Shown here: positions 34,119 through 42,382 of the stretch, piece after piece
Numbering within the stretch: position 1 is the stretch's first letter
Layout: each line of letters opens with the position of its first letter
DNA from: Sphingobacteriaceae bacterium GW460-11-11-14-LB5
GTDB taxonomy: Bacteria; Bacteroidota; Bacteroidia; Sphingobacteriales; Sphingobacteriaceae
Length of the DNA: 64,000 nt
Reading direction: 5' to 3'
NCBI GenBank assembly: GCA_002151545.1
Contig: CP021237.1
Location: forward strand, 806,001 to 870,000
Made by a program: the position numbers and the translations under genes
Notes under the pieces: model-generated
Told to the model about the DNA's origin: nothing
Database searches by the model: none
Seen by the model: the letters and a program-made list of their open reading frames with translations, nothing else

Positions 34119-36137
34119 CTACTTAGCTGCATTTTCAATTAGCGAAAACAAGTATTTCAATGCATTTTCATGTCCGTTCGGAATCTCTGCACTAATATCA
34201 GCTGAAACCAATCTGCCCTTAATCGGGTTCGATTTCATGTAAACATTACCCATTTTTTCTAAAGTGCTGTTAAATTTCTTAGCGGTTTCTTCTCCACCAA
34301 TTTCCGAATCCGGCACTTTGCCTACCAGGTTTTTGGCATTAAACAGAAAACTGAAATTGTTTTTGCTCAATAGTTGTTTATGCAGTTTACTTAATTTATT
34401 GCTGTTGTATTGATTATTGCTAATGCCCTGCATTTCGGTTAAGGAATTACCAAAAAATACAATGCCATCTTTAATCATAAAGTAAATATCAATCGGACTT
34501 TTCTTTTCCTGTATTTTATAAATGTTGTTCTCAACAGATACATAATTTTTGTTTACACCATATTTAATCAGTTTATTGATCAATCTGGTATCTTCAGAAG
34601 AAAACATGAAAAGGAAATCAGGCAAAGTTTCTTTTTTGGTTTTAACTATTTCTTTCTGTTTGTAATCATCATCATATTCGTAGGTGGTATAAGTAACATC
34701 TTTGGTGTTTAGTCCGTTAATTACAAATAGGGCATCACCTTTAACCACTTTGCTTACCGCTTCTTCATCTAATAAAAGAGAAATCAATTCTGCACCCAGG
34801 TCAATTTCTTCGTCCATTTTAGCACCCAGAAAAGAACCATAAGCCTGTTTCATTAATTTAGGGAATTCTTCGAGATACGCTTTGGTATCGATGGAGTAGC
34901 TCATAAAACCAAGGGCTTTTTCGCTGTTTACATATTTCAAAAAGTTTTTGTTTAACTTTCTGTTCATGATTTTTTTATAAGCATCTGCCTGTTCCTGGGC
35001 CAATTCCAAGCCTGTAGAGATGCGGAAACTTTTGTCATCCATAAAAAGTTTCGCATTTAAACTGCCATAACCTTTCATTAATCCCGCCTTACCATAAGCA
35101 CCGAACTCGGGAGAAACCGCATTATAAACATCTTGAAGACTCGACACCCAAAGCTCTGCAATGGCTTTGTTATCTAAACTGGCTGTATATGATTTATTGT
35201 TTTCGATAGACTCGTAAGTACCATTAAAAATCTGATCCGCCTGGGCGGTCATCCAGGTAAAAGCCAATCTTTTTTTCTTTGCGTCTTGTTCTAAACGCTC
35301 TTGCTGGTAAGCATCGTATTGTTCATCAACAATGCCGTGAACAGGAGTCATGCTTGCAGTATCGACTGCGAATTCTCTTGTCTCTTCAAAATCCGGATCA
35401 GTTTTGGCGATTTTTTTAGATTTTTTGGCTGTTTTCTTTTTGCCGGTTTTTTTCGTTGCAACCGTTTTTTTAGTGTTCTTTTTAGCAACCGGCTTTTTCT
35501 GAACCTTCACTTTTGCTACAGGTGGGGCAGGCACTTCTTCATCCATCGATACTGTTGTAGCTACAGAATCTACAACTACTGCAGTGCTATCAATAGCTAT
35601 TGCATCATCATTCTGGAACCTGATGTCCTTAATCCCATAACGGGCAGATTTAACTGAATCAGCAAAAAAAGAACTGCTGATGCTTCCTGTTACAAAATAC
35701 AGCATATTGTTGTTCCATTTAATAATGCTGGTGCTATCAGGCAAAACCATCGTACGGATATCGCCCTGCTGGGTAAACTTTTTTTCTTTATTGTCAATCA
35801 GACTTTCAAATTTTTTAGCATCTTTTATCGGAATAAGAAAACAGTTATATGTAATGCTATCGCTTAACTGATTGAAGTAATACATATTTTTCTCCAGGTT
35901 TATACCGAAGTCTTCTATGCTGGTAAAGCTTTTATCAAGTGATTTTGAAGTTTCAGTCAATAATTTCTTGCCTAGAAAAGATTCGTTAAAATCTTTCACA
36001 AACATTAACTTAAATATATTATCACCTTTAATTGTGGCTACTGTGAAGGCATTAGATGGTATTTTCTTAACTAAATCCTGAGCTTTGGCCAGGTTAAACG
36101 ATAAGAAAAGAGCGATGGCAATTAGAATTTTTTTCAT
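34119..36137 (-). CDS. DUF4836-like exported protein with lysine-rich insert
   Basis: The 672-residue protein has a signal peptide ending at AKAQ (residue 20) and begins DLVKKIPSNAFTVATIKGDN, the opening characteristic of DUF4836 proteins. Residues 209-245 are an insert of Lys, Ala, Thr and Pro only (for example KKTGKKKTAKKSKKIAK), unlike the rest and reminiscent of histone H1 tails. The region after residue 280 is a long mixed alpha/beta part. Function is unknown. It is probably co-transcribed with the lipoprotein upstream and the anchored protein downstream. Confidence 0.68.
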   Translation of the reverse strand: MKKILIAIALFLSFNLAKAQDLVKKIPSNAFTVATIKGDNIFKLMFVKDFNESFLGKKLLTETSKSLDKSFTSIEDFGINLEKNMYYFNQLSDSITYNCFLIPIKDAKKFESLIDNKEKKFTQQGDIRTMVLPDSTSIIKWNNNMLYFVTGSISSSFFADSVKSARYGIKDIRFQNDDAIAIDSTAVVVDSVATTVSMDEEVPAPPVAKVKVQKKPVAKKNTKKTVATKKTGKKKTAKKSKKIAKTDPDFEETREFAVDTASMTPVHGIVDEQYDAYQQERLEQDAKKKRLAFTWMTAQADQIFNGTYESIENNKSYTASLDNKAIAELWVSSLQDVYNAVSPEFGAYGKAGLMKGYGSLNAKLFMDDKSFRISTGLELAQEQADAYKKIMNRKLNKNFLKYVNSEKALGFMSYSIDTKAYLEEFPKLMKQAYGSFLGAKMDEEIDLGAELISLLLDEEAVSKVVKGDALFVINGLNTKDVTYTTYEYDDDYKQKEIVKTKKETLPDFLFMFSSEDTRLINKLIKYGVNKNYVSVENNIYKIQEKKSPIDIYFMIKDGIVFFGNSLTEMQGISNNQYNSNKLSKLHKQLLSKNNFSFLFNAKNLVGKVPDSEIGGEETAKKFNSTLEKMGNVYMKSNPIKGRLVSADISAEIPNGHENALKYLFSLIENAAK

Positions 36138-36193
36138 TATGTAATTTGTTTTCAGTAAAGATGAAACTATCGTGAATTAGATATTGGTTTCAT

Positions 36194-36874
36194 TTATTTA
36201 GATAGTTGTATGGAATTAGATACGTTAATTTTTCCGTTAATTAAATCCATGATGCTGCTTTTTAACATCACGGCTTTTTTAGATTTTGATACATTTGATG
36301 CCGGATTGGTACTACTTGTTACAAGCGATTCGAAACGATAAATGCTGGTGTAGGTTGCGCCGTTAAAAACGGCTTTATCTTTTGCTTTTAATTTATTGAA
36401 TTCTGTTTTAGCGGTACCAATGGCCTGATATTTTCGGCTAAAGGTTTTAGTGGCCTTGTTATACGTATACGATGACGTGTTAGTCGCCTTAATTTTTTGC
36501 TGGGCAAGAATGTTTTTGGTGATGTTATTGATGTTTGAAACATCTTTAAAAGAAAAACTGATGGTGGCGATGTAATTATTAAAATCGCTCGTGCTTTTTA
36601 CATTCGAAATTCCCTCCGATTTTCTTAAATAAGCAACGGCTTCATTTAATTCCTGTTGAATTTTTTGCTTACTGGGTACTTTATAGCCTTGTACGCTATC
36701 CAAAAGCATTACCGAAGCTACCTTGGTTTTGCTCTGGCTCAGGTTTATGGTAAGTACCACATCGCCGGTTCCATCATTTTTCAGGGCAATTTCTTCAATT
36801 ACTTCAAAACATGAGCTTAAAAATGGGATCAAGACGATAAATGACAAAAGCTTATAAAACTGCTTTAATTTCAT
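36194..36874 (-). CDS. Lipoprotein, unknown
   Basis: The 226-residue protein has a lipoprotein signal with lipobox LSSC (Cys22). The mature part begins FEVIEEIALKNDGTGDVVLTINLSQSKTK, a beta-strand-rich start found in Bacteroidota lipoproteins of unknown function, and continues with alternating strands and Ser/Lys-rich loops. It is first of the three-gene group ending at 32656. It might form an envelope complex with the DUF4836-like protein. Confidence 0.68.
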   Translation of the reverse strand: MKLKQFYKLLSFIVLIPFLSSCFEVIEEIALKNDGTGDVVLTINLSQSKTKVASVMLLDSVQGYKVPSKQKIQQELNEAVAYLRKSEGISNVKSTSDFNNYIATISFSFKDVSNINNITKNILAQQKIKATNTSSYTYNKATKTFSRKYQAIGTAKTEFNKLKAKDKAVFNGATYTSIYRFESLVTSSTNPASNVSKSKKAVMLKSSIMDLINGKINVSNSIQLSK

Positions 36875-37094
36875 GTTAATCTGGTTTAGGTTTTACTGTG
36901 GGATGTAAAAAAGGAATGATTATCTGACAGGCCAAACTTAATAATTTCAGTCCGGATATTTAAACGAATTGAGATATTCCTTAAGATCGGTTATAAATAG
37001 TGGCTTTCGGAAAAATATTTTCCTTCAAAAATCAGATAATTGTCAATATAAAGACAAGAAAAATGTAAAAGAATGCTGGCTAAGCCGATTTTTC

Positions 37095-37102
37095 TATCTT
37101 TG
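37095..37102 (+). promoter_or_regulatory. -7 promoter box of ccmE
   Basis: TATCTTTG matches TAnnTTTG exactly, 27 bases before the ccmE ATG at 37130. An in-frame extension upstream to 37073 includes this box and is therefore unlikely to be translated. Confidence 0.5.
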
Positions 37103-37129
37103 TTGCCAGCTTTTACAATAAGTATAACC

Positions 37130-37564
37130 ATGAAGAAAAGTGCAATCATTGGATTGATTACCATCGCGATTTCCGTAGGGATTTTATTTAGCTTAAACGC
37201 TAATACCGACACCTACTCTAATTTCAAACAGGCAGCTCTTTCCGAGAAAGAAGAACATGTGATGGGCTATTGGGTAAAATCAATGGGTACTTACTACGAC
37301 GCCGTAAAAGATGCTAACCATTTTTCATTCCACATGAAAGATGAAAAAGGAGAAGTGAGAGAGGTAATTTACGCAGGTACCAAACCGCAGGATTTCGAAA
37401 AATCAGAAAAATTGGTGTTGATCGGCAAGATGAACAAAGACAAATTTTACGCATCGAAAATTTTAATGAAATGCCCGTCCAAATATAACGATAACCTTGT
37501 CGAAATAAATAAAGATGGTAAAGTAGACACCGTAGGTAAGTACGGCGAGAAAAAATATAACTAA
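37130..37564 (+). CDS. ccmE: Cytochrome c maturation haem chaperone CcmE, CxxxY type
   Basis: The 144-residue protein has one N-terminal membrane helix (residues 4-23) and an OB-fold periplasmic domain. In E. coli CcmE haem is bound by His in H-x-x-x-Y; here the corresponding site is CPSKY (Cys115-Tyr119), the C-x-x-x-Y variant described from Desulfovibrio and archaea. CcmE receives haem from CcmC and passes it to CcmF. It is followed by ccmF after five bases. The ATG at 37130 is preferred over the longer frame. Confidence 0.88.
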   Translation: MKKSAIIGLITIAISVGILFSLNANTDTYSNFKQAALSEKEEHVMGYWVKSMGTYYDAVKDANHFSFHMKDEKGEVREVIYAGTKPQDFEKSEKLVLIGKMNKDKFYASKILMKCPSKYNDNLVEINKDGKVDTVGKYGEKKYN

Positions 37565-37569
37565 TTTTA

Positions 37570-40035
37570 ATGGATATTCAATTTGTAGGCGAAAACCTGC
37601 TGCCGGGTAAAATCGGTCAGTTTTTTATTGTGCTGGCGTTTAGTGCATCGTTACTTTCAACCATCGCATACTTTTATGCCAGTCGCGAGAAAAATTTAGA
37701 AGATAAATCTTGGCGAAACTTAGGTCGGATTGGATTTCTCGTTAACTTTTGTTGTGTAATCGGTATCGGAGCAATTTTGTTCTACCTGGTACTGGGCCAC
37801 TACAATGAGTACAGTTATATTTATTGGCACTCTTCAAAACAGCTTCCAATTCATTATATTATTTCTGCTTTCTGGGAAGGGCAGGAAGGAAGTTTCTTGC
37901 TTTGGGCTTTCTGGCAATCGTTTCTGGGTACTTTATTAATCTGGAAAGCGAAAACCTGGGAGCGCCCGGTAATGACAGTTGTTGCCTTCTCTCAAGTATT
38001 TTTAACTTCAATGCTTTTAGGGGTTGAGATTTTTGGTGAGCGCATCGGAAGTTCTCCGTTTATCCTGTTAAGAGATTCTCTTGATTTGAAATCAATGGCG
38101 CCTGTAGTTTTCGCAAACCCTGAAAACTTCGCTAATTATTTAAAGTTTATTACCGATGGTAGAGGATTAAATCCTTTGCTGCAGAACTATTGGATGGTGA
38201 TTCACCCACCAACCTTGTTTTTAGGTTTTGCCAGTATGATTGTGCCTTTTGCTTATGGAATTGCGGCTTTATGGCAAAAAAGATATAAAGAATGGATTAA
38301 ACCAGCTATGCCATGGGCACTTTTTGCCGTAATGGTTTTGGGTACAGGTATTATTATGGGCTCGTTCTGGGCTTACGAAGCGTTAAACTTTGGCGGTTTC
38401 TGGGCCTGGGATCCTGTAGAAAATGCTTCTTTAATTCCGTGGTTAACCCTAATTGGTGCAGTACACGTGATGATTGCCTATAAAAATACTGGCCATGCTT
38501 ATTTCACTGCAATTGCTTTAGTATTCTTAAGTTTCTTACTGGTGCTTTATGCATCTTTTTTAACCCGAAGCGGAATTTTAGGTGATACATCAGTTCACTC
38601 ATTTACCGATATGGGGATGTTTGGTCACCTGATTTTATACAATGTAGTTTTCGCTGTTTTAGCGATAGTGCTTATTGTAATCAGATGGAAAGAATTACCC
38701 ATCACCACCAAAGATGAAGAAACCTATTCCCGCGAATTCTGGATGTTTATTGGCGCTTTAGTGGTAACCATCGCTTGTATCCAAGTCATATTCTCCACTT
38801 CAGTACCCGTATTCAACAAGGCTTTCGGAACAAACTTTTCTCCGCCAATTGATGCTGTGAAATATTACAACCAGTGGCAGGCACCATTTGCGGTATTAAT
38901 TACGTTAATTTCAGGTTTCTCTCAATACTTAAAATATAAAAGGACTGATCCACGCAAATTTTATAGTAGCCTGGTTTCTGCAATTATTTTCTCTGTTGTG
39001 TTAACAGCCGGTTTGGTATATGTGGCTAACATATACACCAACACCATGTATATCCTGATTACCTTCAGTTGTTTATTTGCTGTGCTTTCTAACGCAGCGG
39101 TATTATATCAGGCTTTCGGTGGTAAGGCAAAACTGGCCGGATCGGCAATTGCACACATTGGTTTTGCTTTCTTAATTCTTGGTGCATTAATTTCTGCTGC
39201 TACCAACAAACCTTTATCGATCAATTCAAATAATTTTATCCCCGTAAAGGATTTCGAGAAAACAGAGAAGCCTGGCGAAAACATCATGTTATATAAAAAC
39301 GAACCTAAAAAAATGGGTAAGTATACCGTAACCTATGTAGCCGATACCACAGTAGCACCCAATACGATTTATACCCTTAATTTTAAGGTTTTAGATAAAG
39401 AAGGAAAGGTTAAGGAAGATTTTAACTTGCATCCACATGTGCAGGATAACGAAAAAATGGGCTTAATTGCTTCTCCTGATACCAAACATTATTTAACCTA
39501 TGATGTGTATACGCACATTACCAGTGCCGCTATTAAACAGGAATCGCATGGCGATCACGAAGGTCACTCTGATGATGAAAATTACAAAGCGCCACGGATT
39601 GTAAAAGTTTCGGTAGGCGATACCATTCATACCTCAAGTGGTATTGTTACGGTTAAAGATTTAAACAGAAAACCAACCGCTAAAGATTTAGTTTTAGGCC
39701 AGGGCGATTATGCTGTGGGTTTACCATTGGAAGTTAATGCTGCCGGCAAAATTTATAACACTGAGCCTATTTTCTTGATTAAAGGAAATAACACTTTCGA
39801 TTTCGCCCGTAAGGTAGATGAGTTGGATTTGAAATTCCGTTTCTCCAGAGTATTGCCAGATGAGAAAAAAGTGGAGCTTCAGATTTTTGAAAAACCTCAG
39901 CAGGCTAAAGACTGGGTGGTTTTTAAAGCAATAGAATTTCCTTTCATTAATTTATATTGGGCAGGTACCATTATCATGGTTGTTGGTTTCTTACTTTCAA
40001 TTTTTAGAAGGAGAAAAGAGGCCAAAGCCGCATAA
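37570..40035 (+). CDS. ccmF: Cytochrome c haem lyase subunit CcmF
   Basis: The 821-residue polytopic protein has the Trp-rich haem motif FGGFWAWDPVENASLIPW at about residues 274-291 and MVIHPPTLFLGFAS before it, with His residues for haem. It is longer than E. coli CcmF (about 650), because a periplasmic C-terminal part of about 250 residues is added, including a His/Asp-rich loop at about 657-671 (ESHGDHEGHSDDEN) before the last helix. It ligates haem from CcmE to apocytochrome c. It overlaps no gene, but its stop lies five bases before the DUF2520 gene. Confidence 0.92.
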   Translation: MDIQFVGENLLPGKIGQFFIVLAFSASLLSTIAYFYASREKNLEDKSWRNLGRIGFLVNFCCVIGIGAILFYLVLGHYNEYSYIYWHSSKQLPIHYIISAFWEGQEGSFLLWAFWQSFLGTLLIWKAKTWERPVMTVVAFSQVFLTSMLLGVEIFGERIGSSPFILLRDSLDLKSMAPVVFANPENFANYLKFITDGRGLNPLLQNYWMVIHPPTLFLGFASMIVPFAYGIAALWQKRYKEWIKPAMPWALFAVMVLGTGIIMGSFWAYEALNFGGFWAWDPVENASLIPWLTLIGAVHVMIAYKNTGHAYFTAIALVFLSFLLVLYASFLTRSGILGDTSVHSFTDMGMFGHLILYNVVFAVLAIVLIVIRWKELPITTKDEETYSREFWMFIGALVVTIACIQVIFSTSVPVFNKAFGTNFSPPIDAVKYYNQWQAPFAVLITLISGFSQYLKYKRTDPRKFYSSLVSAIIFSVVLTAGLVYVANIYTNTMYILITFSCLFAVLSNAAVLYQAFGGKAKLAGSAIAHIGFAFLILGALISAATNKPLSINSNNFIPVKDFEKTEKPGENIMLYKNEPKKMGKYTVTYVADTTVAPNTIYTLNFKVLDKEGKVKEDFNLHPHVQDNEKMGLIASPDTKHYLTYDVYTHITSAAIKQESHGDHEGHSDDENYKAPRIVKVSVGDTIHTSSGIVTVKDLNRKPTAKDLVLGQGDYAVGLPLEVNAAGKIYNTEPIFLIKGNNTFDFARKVDELDLKFRFSRVLPDEKKVELQIFEKPQQAKDWVVFKAIEFPFINLYWAGTIIMVVGFLLSIFRRRKEAKAA

Positions 40036-40039
40036 AATC

Positions 40040-40804
40040 ATGAAGATTGTTTTATTAGGTTCGGGAAATGTTGCCACACACTTAGCAAAAGCATTAAAAG
40101 CGAAAGGTGAAGATGTGGTACAGGTGTACAGCCCCAATCTCAATAATGCAAGGTTACTGGCTGATTTAATCGCAGCAGAAGCCGTAAACGATTTAAATGC
40201 GGTTTACCAGCATGCTGATTTATACATTATCTCAGTAAAAGACGATGCCATTGAAGAAGTGGCCAAATCATTAAAAAACGTAACCGGTTTGGTGGTGCAT
40301 ACCTCAGGAACTACAGATATCAGTATTTTATCAACGTATGTGAAAAAAGCTGGTGTTTTTTATCCTTTGCAAACTTTTTCAAAAGGTAAAGAAGTTTCAT
40401 TTGAAAATATCCCGCTTTGTATCGAAGCGAATGATGAAAGCGAATTAACGATTTTAAATAAACTGGCAGCAAAAATTAGCCGTCAGGTATATCAGTTAGA
40501 TGGCGATAAGAGAAAAGTATTACACCTGGCAGCAGTTTTTGCCTGTAATTTTCCGAATCACCTGTACGCTTTAGCCAATAAGATTTTAAACCAGAATGGT
40601 TTAGATTTCGAAATCATCAGGCCATTAATTGCCGAAACAGCCGATAAGGTGATGAGCAATCTACCTGAAAATGTGCAGACTGGGCCAGCAGTTAGGGCCG
40701 ACGAAAGCACTTTAAATAAACATTTGAGCATGTTAACAGATATGCCCGAATTGCAGAACATTTATCAAACATTGAGCGATAGCATAAAATTAACGCTGAA
40801 ATAG
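40040..40804 (+). CDS. DUF2520 / Rossmann-like oxidoreductase
   Basis: The 254-residue protein begins MKIVLLGSGNVATHLAKALK, an NAD(P)-binding GxGxxA-type fingerprint, and has VVHTSGTTDISILSTY and GVFYPLQTFSKGKEVSF in the order seen in the F420-dependent NADP oxidoreductase-like/DUF2520 family. A C-terminal helical domain completes the fold. Reaction unknown. The start at 40040 is just after ccmF; a longer frame from 39980 runs back over ccmF and was not used. It probably shares the ccmEF transcript. Confidence 0.8.
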   Translation: MKIVLLGSGNVATHLAKALKAKGEDVVQVYSPNLNNARLLADLIAAEAVNDLNAVYQHADLYIISVKDDAIEEVAKSLKNVTGLVVHTSGTTDISILSTYVKKAGVFYPLQTFSKGKEVSFENIPLCIEANDESELTILNKLAAKISRQVYQLDGDKRKVLHLAAVFACNFPNHLYALANKILNQNGLDFEIIRPLIAETADKVMSNLPENVQTGPAVRADESTLNKHLSMLTDMPELQNIYQTLSDSIKLTLK

Positions 40805-40826
40805 CATAATTACGGCTTTTGCTTAT

Positions 40827-40834
40827 TACTTTTG
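40827..40834 (+). promoter_or_regulatory. -7 promoter box of the ferredoxin gene
   Basis: TACTTTTG matches TAnnTTTG exactly and ends ten bases before the ATG at 40845. Confidence 0.5.
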
Positions 40835-40844
40835 CAAAATAATT

Positions 40845-41177
40845 ATGAGCATTTTTAAACTAAAAATAAATTTTGAAGAAGCAGATCACGAATCTATTGA
40901 ATTACCAATAGCAGCCGGCGAATCTGTTTTAGATGTTTGCCTGGATAACGGAATCGAATTACAACACAACTGTGGTGGTGTTTGTGGTTGCAGTACCTGC
41001 CATGTATACGTAACAAAGGGTATGGATAATATCGAAGAGATTTCTGATAAAGAAGAAGACTTTATCGATAGAGCTGTTCGTCCAAAAATTACTTCCCGCC
41101 TGGGCTGCCAGTGTGTAGTGATTAACGGCGATATCGAAGTAACTATTCCAGATCAGTCTGACTTTATGGGGCACTAG
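40845..41177 (+). CDS. fdx: ISC-type [2Fe-2S] ferredoxin
   Basis: The 110-residue protein has the adrenodoxin-like cluster motif: CGGVCGCSTCHVYV, with the Cys-x5-Cys-x2-Cys spacing, and the fourth Cys in LGCQCVV. Length and sequence fit the ferredoxin of iron-sulfur assembly rather than plant-type ferredoxins. The following gene is iscX, supporting a role in Fe-S biogenesis. It is 105 bases from iscX across a GAGTC-rich low-complexity run, and has its own promoter box. Confidence 0.9.
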   Translation: MSIFKLKINFEEADHESIELPIAAGESVLDVCLDNGIELQHNCGGVCGCSTCHVYVTKGMDNIEEISDKEEDFIDRAVRPKITSRLGCQCVVINGDIEVTIPDQSDFMGH

Positions 41178-41281
41178 TTAGTCTGGAGTCCAAAGTCTTT
41201 AGTCGGGAGTCGATTAACCATATAGAACAGTTAACCGATTAACCAGTTCAAACAATTAACCAAAACAACAACAAACAAAAC

Positions 41282-41524
41282 ATGAATAACGATAAATTTG
41301 CTTTACCTTTTTACTGGAACGATTATGAAGATATTGCAATGTCTTTATATGAGAAATTTGGTGATGATTTTACAGAAGCCAAAATCTACCGTATCCGTTT
41401 TACCGAACTTTTAGATTGGGTTTTATCATTGCCTAACTTTAAAGGAACCCGTGAGGAAAGCAGTGAAGGACATTTAGAGCAAATTCAATCTGCCTGGGTA
41501 TACGAGTGGAGAGATAATCAGTAA
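41282..41524 (+). CDS. iscX: Fe-S assembly protein IscX
   Basis: The 80-residue protein is an IscX homologue: YWNDYEDIAMSLYEKFGDDF at about residues 11-30, RFTELLDWVLSLPNF, and the C-terminal SEGHLEQIQSAWVYEW. IscX binds IscS and iron and modulates cluster assembly. E. coli IscX is 66 residues, so this copy is longer at the N-terminus. It follows the ISC ferredoxin gene. HscA, the partner chaperone, is 29 kb away. Confidence 0.9.
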   Translation: MNNDKFALPFYWNDYEDIAMSLYEKFGDDFTEAKIYRIRFTELLDWVLSLPNFKGTREESSEGHLEQIQSAWVYEWRDNQ

Positions 41525-41595
41525 TTAGTCCTGAGTTCGGAGTCCTCAGTCTTGAGTCAGCACCGAGCGCTTAACCCTAAACGCCAAACGCGCCA

Positions 41596-42123
41596 ATGTT
41601 TCTCCAAAAGCTAAAAGAGATTACCACTTTCATTTTTGATGTAGATGGTGTGCTTACCGATGGATCTGTTCAGGTAACTGATAATGGTCAGTCCTTACGC
41701 ACTTTTAACATTAAAGATGGTTATGCCATGCAGTTGGCGGTTAAAAGAGGCTACAACATCTGCATCATATCTGGTGGGGATGGTATTGCCATGGGGAAGC
41801 GTTTTTTTAACCTGGGGGTTACCGATGTTTTCCTCGGAACAGGTGATAAGGTGGCCATCTTTAATCAATATCTTCAGGATAAAAACATTACTGCAGGAGA
41901 AGTGCTTTACATGGGCGACGATATCCCTGATTTAAAAGTAATGAAACTCGTAGGCCTTCCAACCTGCCCGGCCGATGCCGTAGAAGAGATAAAAGCGATA
42001 TCTACATTCGTTTCTCCTTACAATGGGGGTAAAACTTCCGTTCGCGACATTATCGAAAAGGTAATGAAAGTACAGGGCAGATGGCATGATGAAAATCCAA
42101 ACGCCGCCGATTCGGGGATGTAG
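41596..42123 (+). CDS. kdsC: HAD phosphatase, KdsC-like (KDO-8-phosphate phosphatase)
   Basis: The 175-residue protein is a C0-type HAD phosphatase: FDVDGVLTDG (nucleophile and general acid Asp), ICIISGG, and MGDDIPDLKVMK with the metal-binding acidic pair, in the arrangement of KdsC tetramers. It probably dephosphorylates 3-deoxy-D-manno-octulosonate 8-phosphate in LPS core synthesis. The possibility of a related sugar-phosphate phosphatase remains. It is separated from iscX by 71 bases containing a GAGTC-rich run. Confidence 0.88.
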   Translation: MFLQKLKEITTFIFDVDGVLTDGSVQVTDNGQSLRTFNIKDGYAMQLAVKRGYNICIISGGDGIAMGKRFFNLGVTDVFLGTGDKVAIFNQYLQDKNITAGEVLYMGDDIPDLKVMKLVGLPTCPADAVEEIKAISTFVSPYNGGKTSVRDIIEKVMKVQGRWHDENPNAADSGM

Positions 42124-42315
42124 GTGGTTCATTAGTTCAGTTGTCATTAGTGCATTAGTAGAAAGTCTCTCGGCGAATCGTCATCCTGAACTTGTTTCAG
42201 GATCTTTCTGGCGATAAATTCTTCACTACGTTCAAAATGACAGCATATTCAGAATGACGTTACCATTATAAATCTCAATCATTAAAATTTGCAATAAACC
42301 GTATTATATGCGAAA

Positions 42316-42363
42316 TTTACATTGATAAATTAATCAATCGATTGATTAATTTATCAATGTAAA
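42316..42363. promoter_or_regulatory. Perfect 48-bp palindrome upstream of the tandem-Usp gene
   Basis: Each arm is 24 bases with no loop (centre between 42339 and 42340); the left arm begins TTTACATTGATAAATTAATC. It ends 19 bases before the ATG at 42383. It is AT-rich and has internal sub-symmetry (TTGAT/ATCAA). It might be an operator for a dimeric regulator, or a hairpin at the 5' end of the mRNA. No T run suggests a terminator. Confidence 0.9.
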
Positions 42364-42382
42364 AAACGTTAATTTTAATCAT

